A stretch of 64,000 bases of DNA, from contig JALHMY010000012.1 in NCBI GenBank assembly GCA_022843805.1, positions 1-64,000 on the forward strand, written 5' to 3'. How positions within the stretch are numbered: the stretch's first letter is position 1; each line of letters begins with the position of its first letter. The notes under the pieces were generated by a model that did not search any database, was not told the DNA's origin, and was given only the letters and a program-made list of their open reading frames with translations. Source of the stretch: Fuerstiella sp. (GTDB taxonomy: Bacteria; Planctomycetota; Planctomycetia; Planctomycetales; Planctomycetaceae). A program made the position numbers and the translations under genes. Shown here piece after piece: positions 16,458-25,228 of this stretch.

Positions 16458-16901
16458 ATGGTGTTTGCTGATATCACGGTTGTTGTTCCCATCGACTTCA
16501 GTCGGCGATCTGACTTTGCGATTCAGTCAGGGTTGTCGATCGCAGGAGATGCTCGCAAACTGCACGTGGTGCATGTCGCCACATTGCTGGAGTCGATCTC
16601 ACCGGAGGGCGTTCTTCCAGAACTCGCGAACGAACGCACGGATCGCGGTGATGCGGTGCTCAAGAACGTAAAATCGCTTGCAGCGGATCACGGAGCTGCC
16701 GGCGCTCATTGTGTCGTCCTGTATGGCGATCCGGGTACCCGAATTGCCGAGTATTCGGCAGAAATCAAAGCCGATCTGATCGTGATTCCTTCTCACGGTT
16801 ACCAGGGGCTGCGGCGAGTTGTGCTGGGGTCCGTGGCCGAACGAGTGATACGACATGCGGAATGCAGCGTGCTGGTATTGCGTCGACCCGATGCCGAATA
16901 G
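16458..16901 (+). CDS. Universal stress protein (UspA family)
   Basis: This 147-residue single Usp domain starts at ATG 16458 (MVFADITVVVPIDFSRRSD). It shows the beta1 strand with Asp in VPIDFS, VVLYGDPGTRIAEYS in the middle and the ATP-binding loop SHGYQGLRRVVLGSVAERV near residues 113-131, followed by ECSVLVLR. The G-x2-G ... G-S pattern suggests nucleotide binding. The longer open frame upstream is the duplicate aminotransferase tail region read in another frame. It precedes folP by about 100 bp. The expected role is stress survival in the cytoplasm. Confidence 0.9.
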   Translation: MVFADITVVVPIDFSRRSDFAIQSGLSIAGDARKLHVVHVATLLESISPEGVLPELANERTDRGDAVLKNVKSLAADHGAAGAHCVVLYGDPGTRIAEYSAEIKADLIVIPSHGYQGLRRVVLGSVAERVIRHAECSVLVLRRPDAE

Positions 16902-17002
16902 AACGATCCATTTGACATCGCTGGCCGTTTGTTCGCCAGTTTCCGTTCAGCTGTTGTGGCTGATCTAAAATTCGATAAACGAACTCCATCGGGAAACCAC
17001 AC

Positions 17003-17860
17003 GTGTCATCATTTTGCTGGAATGTTTCCGGTCGGGTGCTCATGCGACAGCGACTGCCGCTGCTGATGGGAATCCTGAATGTCACTCCAGACAGTTTTTC
17101 TGATGGCGGACAGCATGATCAGGTCGATGCGGCCGTGGAACATGGACTGGCTCTCGTGGAAGACGGAGCTGACATCATCGATGTGGGCGGCGAGTCAACT
17201 CGGCCGGGTTCCCTTCCCGTGACGACCGAAGAAGAATTACGGCGAACGATACCCGTCATTCGGCGGCTGGCGAATCAGGTTTCTATTCCGATTTCGATTG
17301 ATACCACCAAGGCAGAAGTTGCCCGGCAGGCACTGGATGCGGGAGCCAGCATTATCAACGATATTTCAGGCGTCACATTCGATCCGGAAATGCTGTCAGT
17401 TTGTCGTGACTCAACAGCCGGAATCTGCCTGATGCATATTAAGGGCACACCGACGACCATGCAGCAGGAACCTCACTATGACGATGTCGTGGGAGAAGTT
17501 TGTCAGTTCCTGAGTCAGCAAATGACACGTTGTCTGGACTCGGGCATTTCCTGTGAACGGATCTGTGTTGATCCGGGAATTGGATTCGGAAAAACGGCCG
17601 CACACAATCTGCAGTTGCTGACTTCGGTGGAGAATCTGCGGGCACGTTTGAATCGACCATTGCTGATCGGCCATTCGAGGAAGAGTTTTCTTAAGAAGAT
17701 CCTGGGCCGACCGGTTGAAGAACGGGTTTCGGGTACAATCGGAGTCTCCATCGCCATGGCTGAGCGAGGTGTGGACATTCTGAGAATCCACGACGTTCGA
17801 ATGGTGCGAGACGCCATGCTGGCATGGCACATGACCGGGCCGATGCTGAACAGCAGGTAA
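17003..17860 (+). CDS. folP: Dihydropteroate synthase
   Basis: FolP condenses 6-hydroxymethyl-dihydropterin pyrophosphate with p-aminobenzoate in folate synthesis; this copy has 285 residues. All family motifs are present: MGILNVTPDSFSDGG (about 22-36), DIIDVGGESTRPGS (about 58-71), ISIDTTKAEVARQAL, IINDISG, CLMHIKGTPTTMQ (about 147-159), VDPGIGFGKTAAHN (about 192-205) and LIGHSRKSFL (about 227-236). The TIM-barrel is complete, ending IHDVRMVRDAM. The start is GTG 17003; a start at M14 (MRQRLPLL) is an alternative. It is followed by the 185-bp repeat array, so it probably ends its transcription unit. Confidence 0.96.
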   Translation: MSSFCWNVSGRVLMRQRLPLLMGILNVTPDSFSDGGQHDQVDAAVEHGLALVEDGADIIDVGGESTRPGSLPVTTEEELRRTIPVIRRLANQVSIPISIDTTKAEVARQALDAGASIINDISGVTFDPEMLSVCRDSTAGICLMHIKGTPTTMQQEPHYDDVVGEVCQFLSQQMTRCLDSGISCERICVDPGIGFGKTAAHNLQLLTSVENLRARLNRPLLIGHSRKSFLKKILGRPVEERVSGTIGVSIAMAERGVDILRIHDVRMVRDAMLAWHMTGPMLNSR

Positions 17861-17879
17861 TTGGTTCGGCTCCCCCCAG

Positions 17880-18478
17880 CTTCGCTTGCGTGCGGAGTAT
17901 TTATAACCTCCCCTCCCGCGCGGCGCAGCGAAGTGGGAGGGGTCGGCCGTCAGGCCGGGGGAGGGCCCGCCGCGAGTTGCACAGAACGCCGTCCCACTAA
18001 CACCCTCGTCCCGCCGTTCACCGTCCCCCTCCCGATCTCGCTTCGCTCGCTCGACCTCCCCCAGCTTTGCTGGGAGAGGAGGTTTTGTAACCTCCCCTCC
18101 CGCGCAGCGCAGCGAAGTGGGAGGGGTCGGCCGTCAGGCCGGGGGAGGGCTCGCCACGTATTGCACTCAACGCCGTCCCACTAACACCCTCGTCCCGCCG
18201 TTGACCAGCCCCCTCCCGATCTTGCTTCGCTCGCTCGACCTCCCCCAGCTTCGCTGGGAGAGGAGGTGAAAAAACACCCTCCCCTCCCACGCAGCGAAGC
18301 GAAGTGGGAGGGGTCGGCCGAAGGCCGGGGGAGGGCTCGCCGCGTGTTGCACTCAACGCCGCCCCAATAACACCCGCACCCCGCCGTTGACCCGCCCCCT
18401 CCCGATCTCGCTGCCGCTCGCTCGACCTCCCCCAGCTTTGCTGGGAGAGGAGGGTTTTGTTAAACCTCCGCTTCCCCA
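17880..18478. repeat. 185-bp tandem repeat array A (three units)
   Basis: The segment CCTCCCCTCCCGCGC begins at 17907, 18091 and (slightly changed) 18278, giving a unit of 184-187 bp. Each unit runs through GGGAGGGGTCGGCCGTCAGG, a GTTGCAC(A/T)(G/C)AACGCCG(T/C)CCCA segment and CTCGCTCGACCTCCCCCAG, then CTTTGCTGGGAGAGGAGG. Units carry internal inverted repeats (GGAGGGG against CCCCTCC; CTCCCCCAGC against GCTGGGAGAG). The same unit forms array B at 44350-45375 in the same orientation. Open frames across it are repetitive shadows. Confidence 0.93.
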
Positions 18479-18751
18479 TGCTTCGCGTGGCGGAGGAAGC
18501 GTTCCTGGCAGGTTCTCCGGAAAGCGAGATGACATTCCCGTTTCCGCTGCATTCCGAAACTTCCGGTCAGCAATTAAATCGACATGTTGAGTTTTTCCGG
18601 GGAATTGCTGAATATTGTTGCAGCGGTGACTAAAATGGGAGTGTTCCGGCTGAAGACTCTGACGAAGCCCGGTTTTCCGCGATGCGGGTCTCTGGCTGAG
18701 GTTTCCTCGTGAGTTTAAAGCGGCGACCATTTTTGAACGGGAAAGTTACCA

Positions 18752-19996
18752 GTGCCACTTAATTCGATTCCGCACGCAATTTCTGCTCTGCAGAGAGGCG
18801 AACTGATCATCGTCGTTGATGATGAAGACCGGGAAAATGAAGGGGATTTCGTTTGTGCTGCGGAGACGATTACTCCGGAGCAGGTGGATTTTATGCTGCG
18901 GATCGGGCGCGGTACTCTGTGCGTGCCCATGTCTGCAGAAGACGCTAACCGCCTGAAACTGCGTCCCGTCGTGGACGAAGGCAACAATACAGCTCCGAAC
19001 AAGACCGCATTTCTCCGAGCTGTCGATCACGTCAGCGCCGGCACGGGTGTGAGTGCTGAAAATCGTGCAAGGACAATTCGTGCACTCGCGGATCTGACAA
19101 TACCGGCGGAGGAATTCCTTCAGCCAGGGCATATCAATCCGCTGCAGGCGATGGATGGAGGAGTGCTTCGGCGAGCAGGCCATACGGAGGCCACTACTGA
19201 CCTGCTGCGGCTGGCTGGCAAACGTCCGGTCGGTGTACTGATCGAAATCTGCAGTCAGCGTGGTCTGGGAATGGCCGATCTCCAGGAACTACAGGAGCTC
19301 AGCCGACAGTATGCCATTCCGATGATCTCCATTGAAGAGCTGATTCGATATCGACGAACTCGCGAGCAGCTGGTGACGCGAGTTGTTTCGGTCGAGATTC
19401 CGACGGCGGAGTATGGCAATCCGACAGTCATTGGATATCAGGTTGCTCATGAGAATCAGGAGCCACTCGCGCTGGTGTGGGGTGACCTCAGCAAAGTCGA
19501 TGCTCCTCTTGTGCGAATGCACTCTTCGTGCTTTACCGGTGACGTGATGGATTCGCTGCGATGTGACTGCGGTGATCAGCTGCGAATGGCGATGCAAATG
19601 ATCTGCAGCGAGGGGACCGGCGCTGTCGTCTATCTGCCGCAGGAAGGACGCGGGATTGGTCTGCTGGCCAAGCTGAAAGCGTATAAGCTTCAGGATGAGG
19701 GCCTCGATACGGTGGAAGCCAACCATCGACTGGGGTTCAAAGCCGATATGCGGGACTACATGGTTGGACTGCAGATCCTGAAGGATCTGGGATTAACGAA
19801 AGTTCGGCTGCTGACCAACAATCCCAAGAAGACCCATGCGTTTGTTTATACGGGTGTTGAACTGGAAGTTGTGGAACAGGTGCCGATTGTCGCTCCTCCG
19901 CAGGACTTTCGTCAAAGCTACATGGCCACCAAGAAAGAGAAGATGGGCCACGTTCTTCCTGACGAAGTCGTTCGCCGTCCTGGCGGTTCGACCTGA
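18752..19996 (+). CDS. ribBA: Bifunctional 3,4-dihydroxy-2-butanone-4-phosphate synthase / GTP cyclohydrolase II
   Basis: This 414-residue fused enzyme makes both riboflavin precursors. The RibB half shows VVDDEDRENEGDF (about 20-32), GRGTLCVPMS, SAGTGVSAENRARTIRAL and the catalytic GHTEATTDLLRLAG (about 142-155). The RibA half starts near 205 and holds the zinc Cys cluster SSCFTGD then LRCDCGDQL (about 255-275), the catalytic LPQEGRGIGLL (about 290-300) and LLTNNPKKT (about 350). The start is GTG 18752 with GGGAAAG upstream. No FMN riboswitch was recognisable in the leader. ribH lies 41 kb away in the window; ribD and ribE are not present. Confidence 0.96.
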   Translation: MPLNSIPHAISALQRGELIIVVDDEDRENEGDFVCAAETITPEQVDFMLRIGRGTLCVPMSAEDANRLKLRPVVDEGNNTAPNKTAFLRAVDHVSAGTGVSAENRARTIRALADLTIPAEEFLQPGHINPLQAMDGGVLRRAGHTEATTDLLRLAGKRPVGVLIEICSQRGLGMADLQELQELSRQYAIPMISIEELIRYRRTREQLVTRVVSVEIPTAEYGNPTVIGYQVAHENQEPLALVWGDLSKVDAPLVRMHSSCFTGDVMDSLRCDCGDQLRMAMQMICSEGTGAVVYLPQEGRGIGLLAKLKAYKLQDEGLDTVEANHRLGFKADMRDYMVGLQILKDLGLTKVRLLTNNPKKTHAFVYTGVELEVVEQVPIVAPPQDFRQSYMATKKEKMGHVLPDEVVRRPGGST

Positions 19997-20237
19997 AGTG
20001 AAGGCCTTTGCGAGTGGCGCAGCTTCACAACTGCCAGTTTCGTATTGTGCTGCCGGATGTCCTTCAGATTTCGCTCGCTTCGTGCCAGAGAGCAAAGGAT
20101 TTGTCAGCTGTTCTGACGTTTGCGCGAGCCGACGTTTCCTGACAAAACGGCAGGCAGTTGCGATTCGAGCCCGGGACTTTGTAAGATGGGTGCAGAGCGG
20201 GCGTCGGTTTCGGGAATTTCTGCGGAGAGACAGAGTA

Positions 20238-21692
20238 ATGCGAACGACTCAGAGTATTCGGCAACCGGCTGCCTGGCAGCAATTCTCGGTTTATGTCTGT
20301 GGACTGCTGGTATTGGTCGCCTTTGTGGTTCCTGTGCCGTCGGCGGTTGCCGGGGCCAGCCCGTCGGCAAAGGCAGCCTCCCCCAGTACTGCCTCGGACG
20401 CGGAGGCAGATGGCTGGAAGGCGATTGCTCCTCGAGATGAAATTCGTCCAGACTTTCAGTACATGGCGGAAGGCGGCCCGGACGGCCGTGGGGCGCTGGT
20501 CATTGAAGCTGATCAGCGAGAAGGACTTCAGGGTACGTGGGTCAAAACGATTCCGGTCGAAGGCGGCCGAACGTACAGGTTTCAGACGATGCGACGTACT
20601 GAAGGGATCGCTGTTCCTCGCCGAACCGCCGTTGTGCGACTGATCTGGCAGGATTCGAAAGGGAACAAGGTCGTTCGGGATGAGAAGTCGTTTCCGACCT
20701 ACCGGCCTGGCGATTATCCAACTGCTGAACCTGAATATGTGCATGACGTGAAGGAGCTGAGCAGCGGCTGGGTGGAAGTTGCAGGAGTTTATGCGGCTCC
20801 CAAAGCGGCAACTCAGCTGTTTGTGGAGCTGAATTATCGCTGGGAACCTTCCGGACGGGTTGAATGGTCGATGCCGGAGCTGAAGGAAGTTCCCGCAGTG
20901 GTTCCGCGAATCGCGCGGCTGGCAACCATTCATTTGATCCCTGTGGCCGGGAAAACCCGGGCAGAAAAATGTGAACAGTTCGCACCACTGATTGCTGAAG
21001 CCGCATCGAAGAAAGCGGATCTGGTGGTGCTGCCTGAGACGCTGACTCAGGTGGGAATGGGACTGAACTATGTGGACGCTGCCGAAACAATTCCGGGACC
21101 ATCCACAAGTTATTTCGGGCAGCTGGCAAAACAGCACGACCTGTACATCGTCGCCGGGCTGGTCGAGCGTGACGGACATCTGGTTTACAATACGTCCGTT
21201 CTGATTGGTCCGGACGGCAACATGGTTGGTAAGTACCGAAAAGTGACACTTCCGCGAGGCGAAGTCGAGGCGGGTGTGGCTCCCGGTTATGAGTATCCGG
21301 TGTTTGAAACTCGGTTTGGCCGGGTGGGAATGATGATTTGCTATGATGGATTTTTCCCTGAGGTCGCTCGGGAACTGAGCAATGCGGGGGCGGAAGTCAT
21401 AGCCTGGCCGGTCGCCGGCTGTAATCCGATGCTGGCACAGGCGCGGGCCTGTGAAAATCATGTCTGGCTGGTTAGCAGCACTTATACGGACGTGTCGGCC
21501 AGCTGGATGGTATCTGCCATCTTTGATCCGGCCGGATCAATCGTTGCTCAGGCCACAAAGTTTGGCACGGTGGTTGTGCACGAAGTGGATCTGGCAAAGC
21601 CCATGTACTGGCAGAGTCTGGGAGATTTCAGGGCACAGGTACCACATCATCGACCCGCCGAGCACCACGAAGTTCCGCTCATCCGAAAATGA
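20238..21692 (+). CDS. Exported carbon-nitrogen hydrolase (nitrilase superfamily)
   Basis: This 484-residue protein starts at ATG 20238; the open frame extends further upstream without a plausible coding start. A signal peptide covers about residues 15-39 (VCGLLVLVAFVVPVPSAVAG). Residues 50-215 form a beta-sandwich, probably carbohydrate-binding-like (TYRFQTMRRTEG, GWVEVAGVYAAPKAA). The nitrilase domain follows from about 228. The catalytic triad is visible as Glu in VVLPETLTQ, Lys in KYRKVTLPRGE and Cys in MMICYDGFFPEVAR. A second conserved Glu is in the EVEAG stretch. Extracellular amide hydrolysis is expected, substrate unknown. It is followed by the ECF sigma gene after 57 bp. Confidence 0.88.
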   Translation: MRTTQSIRQPAAWQQFSVYVCGLLVLVAFVVPVPSAVAGASPSAKAASPSTASDAEADGWKAIAPRDEIRPDFQYMAEGGPDGRGALVIEADQREGLQGTWVKTIPVEGGRTYRFQTMRRTEGIAVPRRTAVVRLIWQDSKGNKVVRDEKSFPTYRPGDYPTAEPEYVHDVKELSSGWVEVAGVYAAPKAATQLFVELNYRWEPSGRVEWSMPELKEVPAVVPRIARLATIHLIPVAGKTRAEKCEQFAPLIAEAASKKADLVVLPETLTQVGMGLNYVDAAETIPGPSTSYFGQLAKQHDLYIVAGLVERDGHLVYNTSVLIGPDGNMVGKYRKVTLPRGEVEAGVAPGYEYPVFETRFGRVGMMICYDGFFPEVARELSNAGAEVIAWPVAGCNPMLAQARACENHVWLVSSTYTDVSASWMVSAIFDPAGSIVAQATKFGTVVVHEVDLAKPMYWQSLGDFRAQVPHHRPAEHHEVPLIRK

Positions 21693-21749
21693 GAGATTTC
21701 AGGATGGTCCGTCAAAATGTGCTGAAGAAATTCTGCCGGTACTGCATGA

Positions 21750-22376
21750 ATGCTGAACATGTTCGAACACTATTCTGAAGATGATCGGCGAATGATTCGT
21801 CTTCAGGACGGAGATGCTCTGGCCTTTGATGACCTCGTGGCTGAGTGGCAGCGACCGCTGTTCAGTTTTTTTATTCGCAATACTCGGGACGAGCAGTTAT
21901 CCGAAGATCTGGTTCAGGAAACATTGTTGCGGCTGTATCGCAAGGCGTGGGATTATCTTCCCACCGGGCGTTTCAGAGGATGGCTGTTTCGGATTGCACA
22001 CAATTTACTGATCGATCATTCACGGCGAGCTGTTAATGACGTGCTGATCCGCAGCCTGCGCCGTTCGGTTTGTCGTGACGGCGAAGAATTCGATCCGTTA
22101 CTCAGGTTGCCGGACGATCTGATATCGCCACTGGCTCGCGTTGCCGAGCAGGAGGTTGCATGCGTTGTGAAAGAATTGCTGCATCAGCTTCCCGATGAGC
22201 AGCGGCAAACGTTCCTGCTGCATCACTATGACAGTTTGACATTGTCCGAGGTGGCTGATGCGATGGAGACTTCGCTCCCGACAGCGAAGAGCCGCCTGCG
22301 ACTTGCGAAGGAAAAACTCCGATACCTGTTGTCTTGCCGGGGCTTCATGGAAGAGACAAATTCTGAAATCAGTTAA
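21750..22376 (+). CDS. ECF-type RNA polymerase sigma factor
   Basis: This 208-residue protein has region 2 at about residues 25-95: FDDLVAEWQRPLFSFFIR, SEDLVQETLLRLYRK and RGWLFRIAHNLLIDHSRR, which bind core polymerase and the -10 element. Region 4 is at about 140-195: LLHQLPDEQRQTFLLHHYD and LSEVADAMETSLPTAKSRLR, the -35 reader. A short C-terminal tail (ETNSEIS) has no extra domain. An alternative start is M4. No anti-sigma gene is adjacent; the next gene, 48 bp on, is PspA-like. It presumably controls an envelope or stress regulon that may include its neighbour. Confidence 0.92.
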   Translation: MLNMFEHYSEDDRRMIRLQDGDALAFDDLVAEWQRPLFSFFIRNTRDEQLSEDLVQETLLRLYRKAWDYLPTGRFRGWLFRIAHNLLIDHSRRAVNDVLIRSLRRSVCRDGEEFDPLLRLPDDLISPLARVAEQEVACVVKELLHQLPDEQRQTFLLHHYDSLTLSEVADAMETSLPTAKSRLRLAKEKLRYLLSCRGFMEETNSEIS

Positions 22377-22424
22377 TCCGCCCTACAAGTTCTGCCGTTT
22401 GAGCTCGCCAGGAATTTGATTGTC

Positions 22425-22970
22425 ATGCCTCATTTCAGCCGACTGACCGATATCGTGACCTGTAATCTGACAGAAATCCTGAACTCTGCGGAGGATCCTG
22501 CGCTAACGCTTCGGGAAATCCTCGCAGAAATGGAGGAGGGCCTTGCCGCCTGTCGGCGGAGTGTGCGCACGTCCGGGGGAAACCATGAGCGTCTGAAGAA
22601 GGAAATTGCTGAACACCAGCAGCAGATTGCCGAATGGATCTCCGAAGCTCGGAAGTTGCTGAGTGCCGGTGATGAAGTTGGAGCTCGTGAAGCGCTGACA
22701 AGAAAAGTCGAGCTGGAGGGTCTGGTGGCCGGACTGCAGCCGGAAATGGAAGCCGCAATGTCGACATGTCAGCACATGTTGAGGATTCAGCGGGCTCTGG
22801 AGGCTCGACATTCGGACGCAGCACGAAGGCTGACAGAGCTGACTGGTGAACCGGGTGCAGCCGCCCTTGAATCTCAGACAGCCGTCCATGCGGCGGCGGC
22901 TGCTGCTCAGCAAAAGCAGGATGAAGTCGAGGCCGAGCTGGCTGCTCTGCGGAAACAACTGGGCCAGTGA
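22425..22970 (+). CDS. PspA/IM30 (ESCRT-III-like) coiled-coil protein
   Basis: At 181 residues this is shorter than classical PspA (about 220). The N-terminus reads MPHFSRLTDIVTCNLTEIL then NSAEDPALTLREILAEMEE, which matches the amphipathic helix and first helix of PspA/Vipp1. The rest is almost all helical with long coiled coils (LKKEIAEHQQQIAEWISEA, GDEVGAREALTRKVELEG, AHAAAAAAQQKQDEVEAEL-type tail). I chose ATG 22425 over TTG 22416. PspA proteins bind stressed inner membranes and assemble ESCRT-III-like polymers. Its place right after an ECF sigma gene suggests a membrane-stress module. The C-terminal end lacks the last helix of Vipp1. Confidence 0.75.
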   Translation: MPHFSRLTDIVTCNLTEILNSAEDPALTLREILAEMEEGLAACRRSVRTSGGNHERLKKEIAEHQQQIAEWISEARKLLSAGDEVGAREALTRKVELEGLVAGLQPEMEAAMSTCQHMLRIQRALEARHSDAARRLTELTGEPGAAALESQTAVHAAAAAAQQKQDEVEAELAALRKQLGQ

Positions 22971-23006
22971 CGATCTGATGCGTTTGGCTACGGGATACCG
23001 CGGCAA

Positions 23007-23063
23007 AATCCCGTCGGCAGAGCGATGGGTGTACAGTACACCCGTCGCTCCGCCGACGGGATT
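23007..23063. repeat. 57-bp palindrome, copy 2
   Basis: This inverted repeat is equivalent to 4748-4804, with two mismatches in the left arm (GTCGGCAGAGCGATGGG against the perfect CCCGTCGCTCCGCCGAC of the right). It begins 36 bp after the PspA-like gene stop and could act as a transcript-end hairpin there, but no U-run follows. Confidence 0.82.
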
Positions 23064-23077
23064 CTTCTTTCTGCCCC

Positions 23078-23235
23078 AAAATTTTTCTGCCAACTTTTCC
23101 TCTGGTCTGCAACGTCATGGCAGCCGCCCGTGTGGACAAACCTCAAACGCTTATCCATCGGATAATTCGTCATTGAATCGCATTTTTTGACCACAGATAA
23201 CACAGATGGGCACAGATAAAGCACAAACGCGGTCG
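23078..23235 (+). repeat. Dispersed CCACAGATGACACAGAT element, copy 2
   Basis: Shares with copy 1 the TTTTTCTGCCAAC segment, the CTGCAACGTCATGG segment and the tail ATTGAATCGCATTTTTTGAC followed by CACAGATAACACAGATGGGC. It lies directly beside palindrome copy 2, in the same order and orientation as at 4.8-5.1 kb. Confidence 0.75.
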
Positions 23236-23254
23236 CTGCTTTAATCTGTGATCA

Positions 23255-23600
23255 TCTTCATTCCCGCCCCACGGACCGAATGCCGTTGTCCTCGCGGAGC
23301 GACGATTGAATCATTGGCGACCCGGGCATCAACCGGCGGCCCGTCAATTGTCGCTCCGCGACACGTTGAATTGTGGGCGTTCGATCCCGGCCTTGAAAGG
23401 CCGGGCTACCATCAACTGCCGCTCCGCGGCAAATCGCAACTTCGGATGGGAACCAACGCGTATCGCCACATTTCCGCACCACGGTTTTAATGCCGACTTC
23501 CTCGCGGAGCGAGGTTTGAAGGTAGCCGGGGATTCCAACTCCTGGAAAACTGCCCGGGCGATCCGCTGGTTGTTGGCAGAAAGATTTTAAGGGCAGAAAA
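23255..23600. repeat. Intergenic stretch with short inverted CGCGGAGCGA motifs
   Basis: No gene. The motif CTCGCGGAGCGA occurs at about 23293 and 23503, with its complement TCGCTCCGCGA at about 23350 and a related CCGCTCCGCGG at about 23420. A GGCCTTGAAAGGCC hairpin lies near 23390. The block sits between two copies of the CCACAGAT element and looks like a decayed mosaic of small palindromic repeats. Confidence 0.55.
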
Positions 23601-23679
23601 ATTTGGGAGCGAACGGAAGAATTGGGTGACAGAAGGTTGTCGCCGGTCACGCAGAAGACTTCGCCATCACCCGGATTGT

Positions 23680-23860
23680 CATCCGAGATTCATTTTTCTG
23701 CCCCAAAATTTTTCTGCCAATCCTTCCTCCGGGCTGCAATGTCATGGGTGCGGCCGGTGCAGAAAAACTTCAACTGTTATCCTCACACAATCTGTCATTG
23801 AGTCACATTTTTTAACCACAGATGACACAGACGGGCACAGATAAAACACAAACGTCAGGG
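23680..23860 (+). repeat. Dispersed CCACAGATGACACAGAT element, copy 3
   Basis: This copy begins at GATTCATTTTTCTGCCCC, includes TCCTCCGGGCTGCAATGTC and ends with ACCACAGATGACACAGACGG and a GCACAGATAAAACACAAACG tail. Orientation is the same as in copies 1 and 2. The following 23861-24232 holds no feature I can name apart from the leader of the moxR-like gene. Confidence 0.75.
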
Positions 23861-24232
23861 GCGGCGTCCGTCCACTCAGTTGAAAATGATCTTCATAAAC
23901 ACAAGCCTTTGGCCAACCAGACCACATTTATAAGTGTGCACGTACGAATCCGTGTAAGTATTTAGGGGCGTTTAAAATTACGCCTTTTGTCCCGCTGCAA
24001 CTTTGAAAACAGGATGGCGGTGAAGATTCATTTTGAGAAAAAGAAAATTCCCTGTGGCTGTGCATGGTGGATGCTCCAGTAGCTGAATCGGGGACAGTTG
24101 CTGTAGCAGGGTTGGCTGGTGGCTTTGAACGCGACAGGGACGTGGAAATTGTTTCCCACGCTGTGGTTTGTTATATCGTAATGTTCCGTGAGAAAACGGT
24201 TTCGCAGCGAGAGAGTGAGGCAATGATTTCGT

Positions 24233-25222
24233 ATGAGTGTTGATGTTCAAAAGATCAAGGAACAGGTCCTCCGCTATTCGGACGTCGCCGAATGCGTTAA
24301 GGCGGAGGTACGTAAGGTTCTCGTTGGCCAGGATGAAATGCTTTCGCGGCTGATGATTGCTCTGCTGACGGGCGGGCACGTGTTGCTGGAAGGATTGCCG
24401 GGGCTGGCCAAGACGACGGCGATCAAGGCCCTGGCAGGTGCTCTGCACTGCAAATTCAACCGGATTCAGTTTACACCGGACCTGTTGCCTGCCGACCTGA
24501 TCGGCACGATGATTTACAATCCTCGTGAGGGAACATTCGGGACAAAAAAGGGGCCGATTTTTGCAAATCTCGTTCTGGCGGACGAGATTAACCGAGCGCC
24601 TTCCAAGGTGCAGTCGGCACTGCTTGAAGCCATGCAGGAACGGCAGGTCACAATCGGCGATGAAACCTGGGCGCTGGAAGAACCTTTTCTGGTGCTTGCC
24701 ACGCAGAATCCTATCGAGCAGGAAGGTACTTATCCTCTGCCGGAGGCGCAGGTGGACCGCTTCATGCTGAAGATCGTTGTGGATTATCCTTCGCGGGCGG
24801 ATGAGCGAAAAGTGATCGACAACGTCCTGAATGATATTCGAAGAGAAGTTCAGCCAGTGCTGGATCCGTCGCAGCTGGCAGAGATTCGTCAGACAGTCGC
24901 GCTGATCTACATGGACGACAAAGTCCGTGATTATGTGCTGGATGTTGTGAGTGCAACCCGTCGGCCGGAAGATTATCGACTGAAGGAACTGAAGCCACTG
25001 ATTGAATGTGGGGCGTCGCCGCGGGCATCCATCAATTTGTGTCTGGCGGCCAGAGCGAATGCATTTTTGTCTGGTCGCGGTTACGTTACACCTCAGGATG
25101 TCAAGGACATTGCGATGGAAGTCATGCGACATCGCATTATCCTGACGTATGAAGCCGAAGCTGAAGAGACGACGTCCGATGACGTGGTCCGCAAAGTGCT
25201 AGAATCTGTTCCGGTTCCCTGA
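24233..25222 (+). CDS. MoxR-type AAA+ ATPase (first gene of Bat-like operon)
   Basis: This 329-residue AAA+ ATPase shows Walker A GLPGLAKT (about 56-63), a family-type FTPDLLPADLIGTMIY segment, Walker B LVLADEIN (about 112-119), sensor 1 LATQNPIEQEGTYPLPEAQ and the C-terminal lid with ASPRASINLCLAARA. MoxR proteins act as chaperones that mature or remodel VWA-domain partners, exactly the neighbours found here. GAGAG/GAGG sequence lies 10-17 bases before the ATG. It heads a seven-gene plus-strand operon to 34323 with gaps of a few bases or overlaps. Cytoplasmic. Confidence 0.95.
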   Translation: MSVDVQKIKEQVLRYSDVAECVKAEVRKVLVGQDEMLSRLMIALLTGGHVLLEGLPGLAKTTAIKALAGALHCKFNRIQFTPDLLPADLIGTMIYNPREGTFGTKKGPIFANLVLADEINRAPSKVQSALLEAMQERQVTIGDETWALEEPFLVLATQNPIEQEGTYPLPEAQVDRFMLKIVVDYPSRADERKVIDNVLNDIRREVQPVLDPSQLAEIRQTVALIYMDDKVRDYVLDVVSATRRPEDYRLKELKPLIECGASPRASINLCLAARANAFLSGRGYVTPQDVKDIAMEVMRHRIILTYEAEAEETTSDDVVRKVLESVPVP

Positions 25223-25228
25223 TCTGCC

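Noticed and set aside
18018-18479. 153-residue repetitive frame and others in the 185-bp arrays
   Set aside because: They read through non-coding tandem repeats in several frames and have no start signals; treated as repeats.
18480-18751. FMN riboswitch before ribBA
   Set aside because: The conserved AGG-rich and CCGACCGG-type blocks of that class could not be found in the leader.
20064-21461. 465-residue minus-strand open frame
   Set aside because: It is the shadow of the carbon-nitrogen hydrolase gene, whose catalytic motifs are intact on the other strand; the translation is His/Arg/Gln-rich without domains.
23978-25132. 384-residue minus-strand open frame
   Set aside because: Antisense to the MoxR-like gene; no motif, composition typical of a shadow frame.
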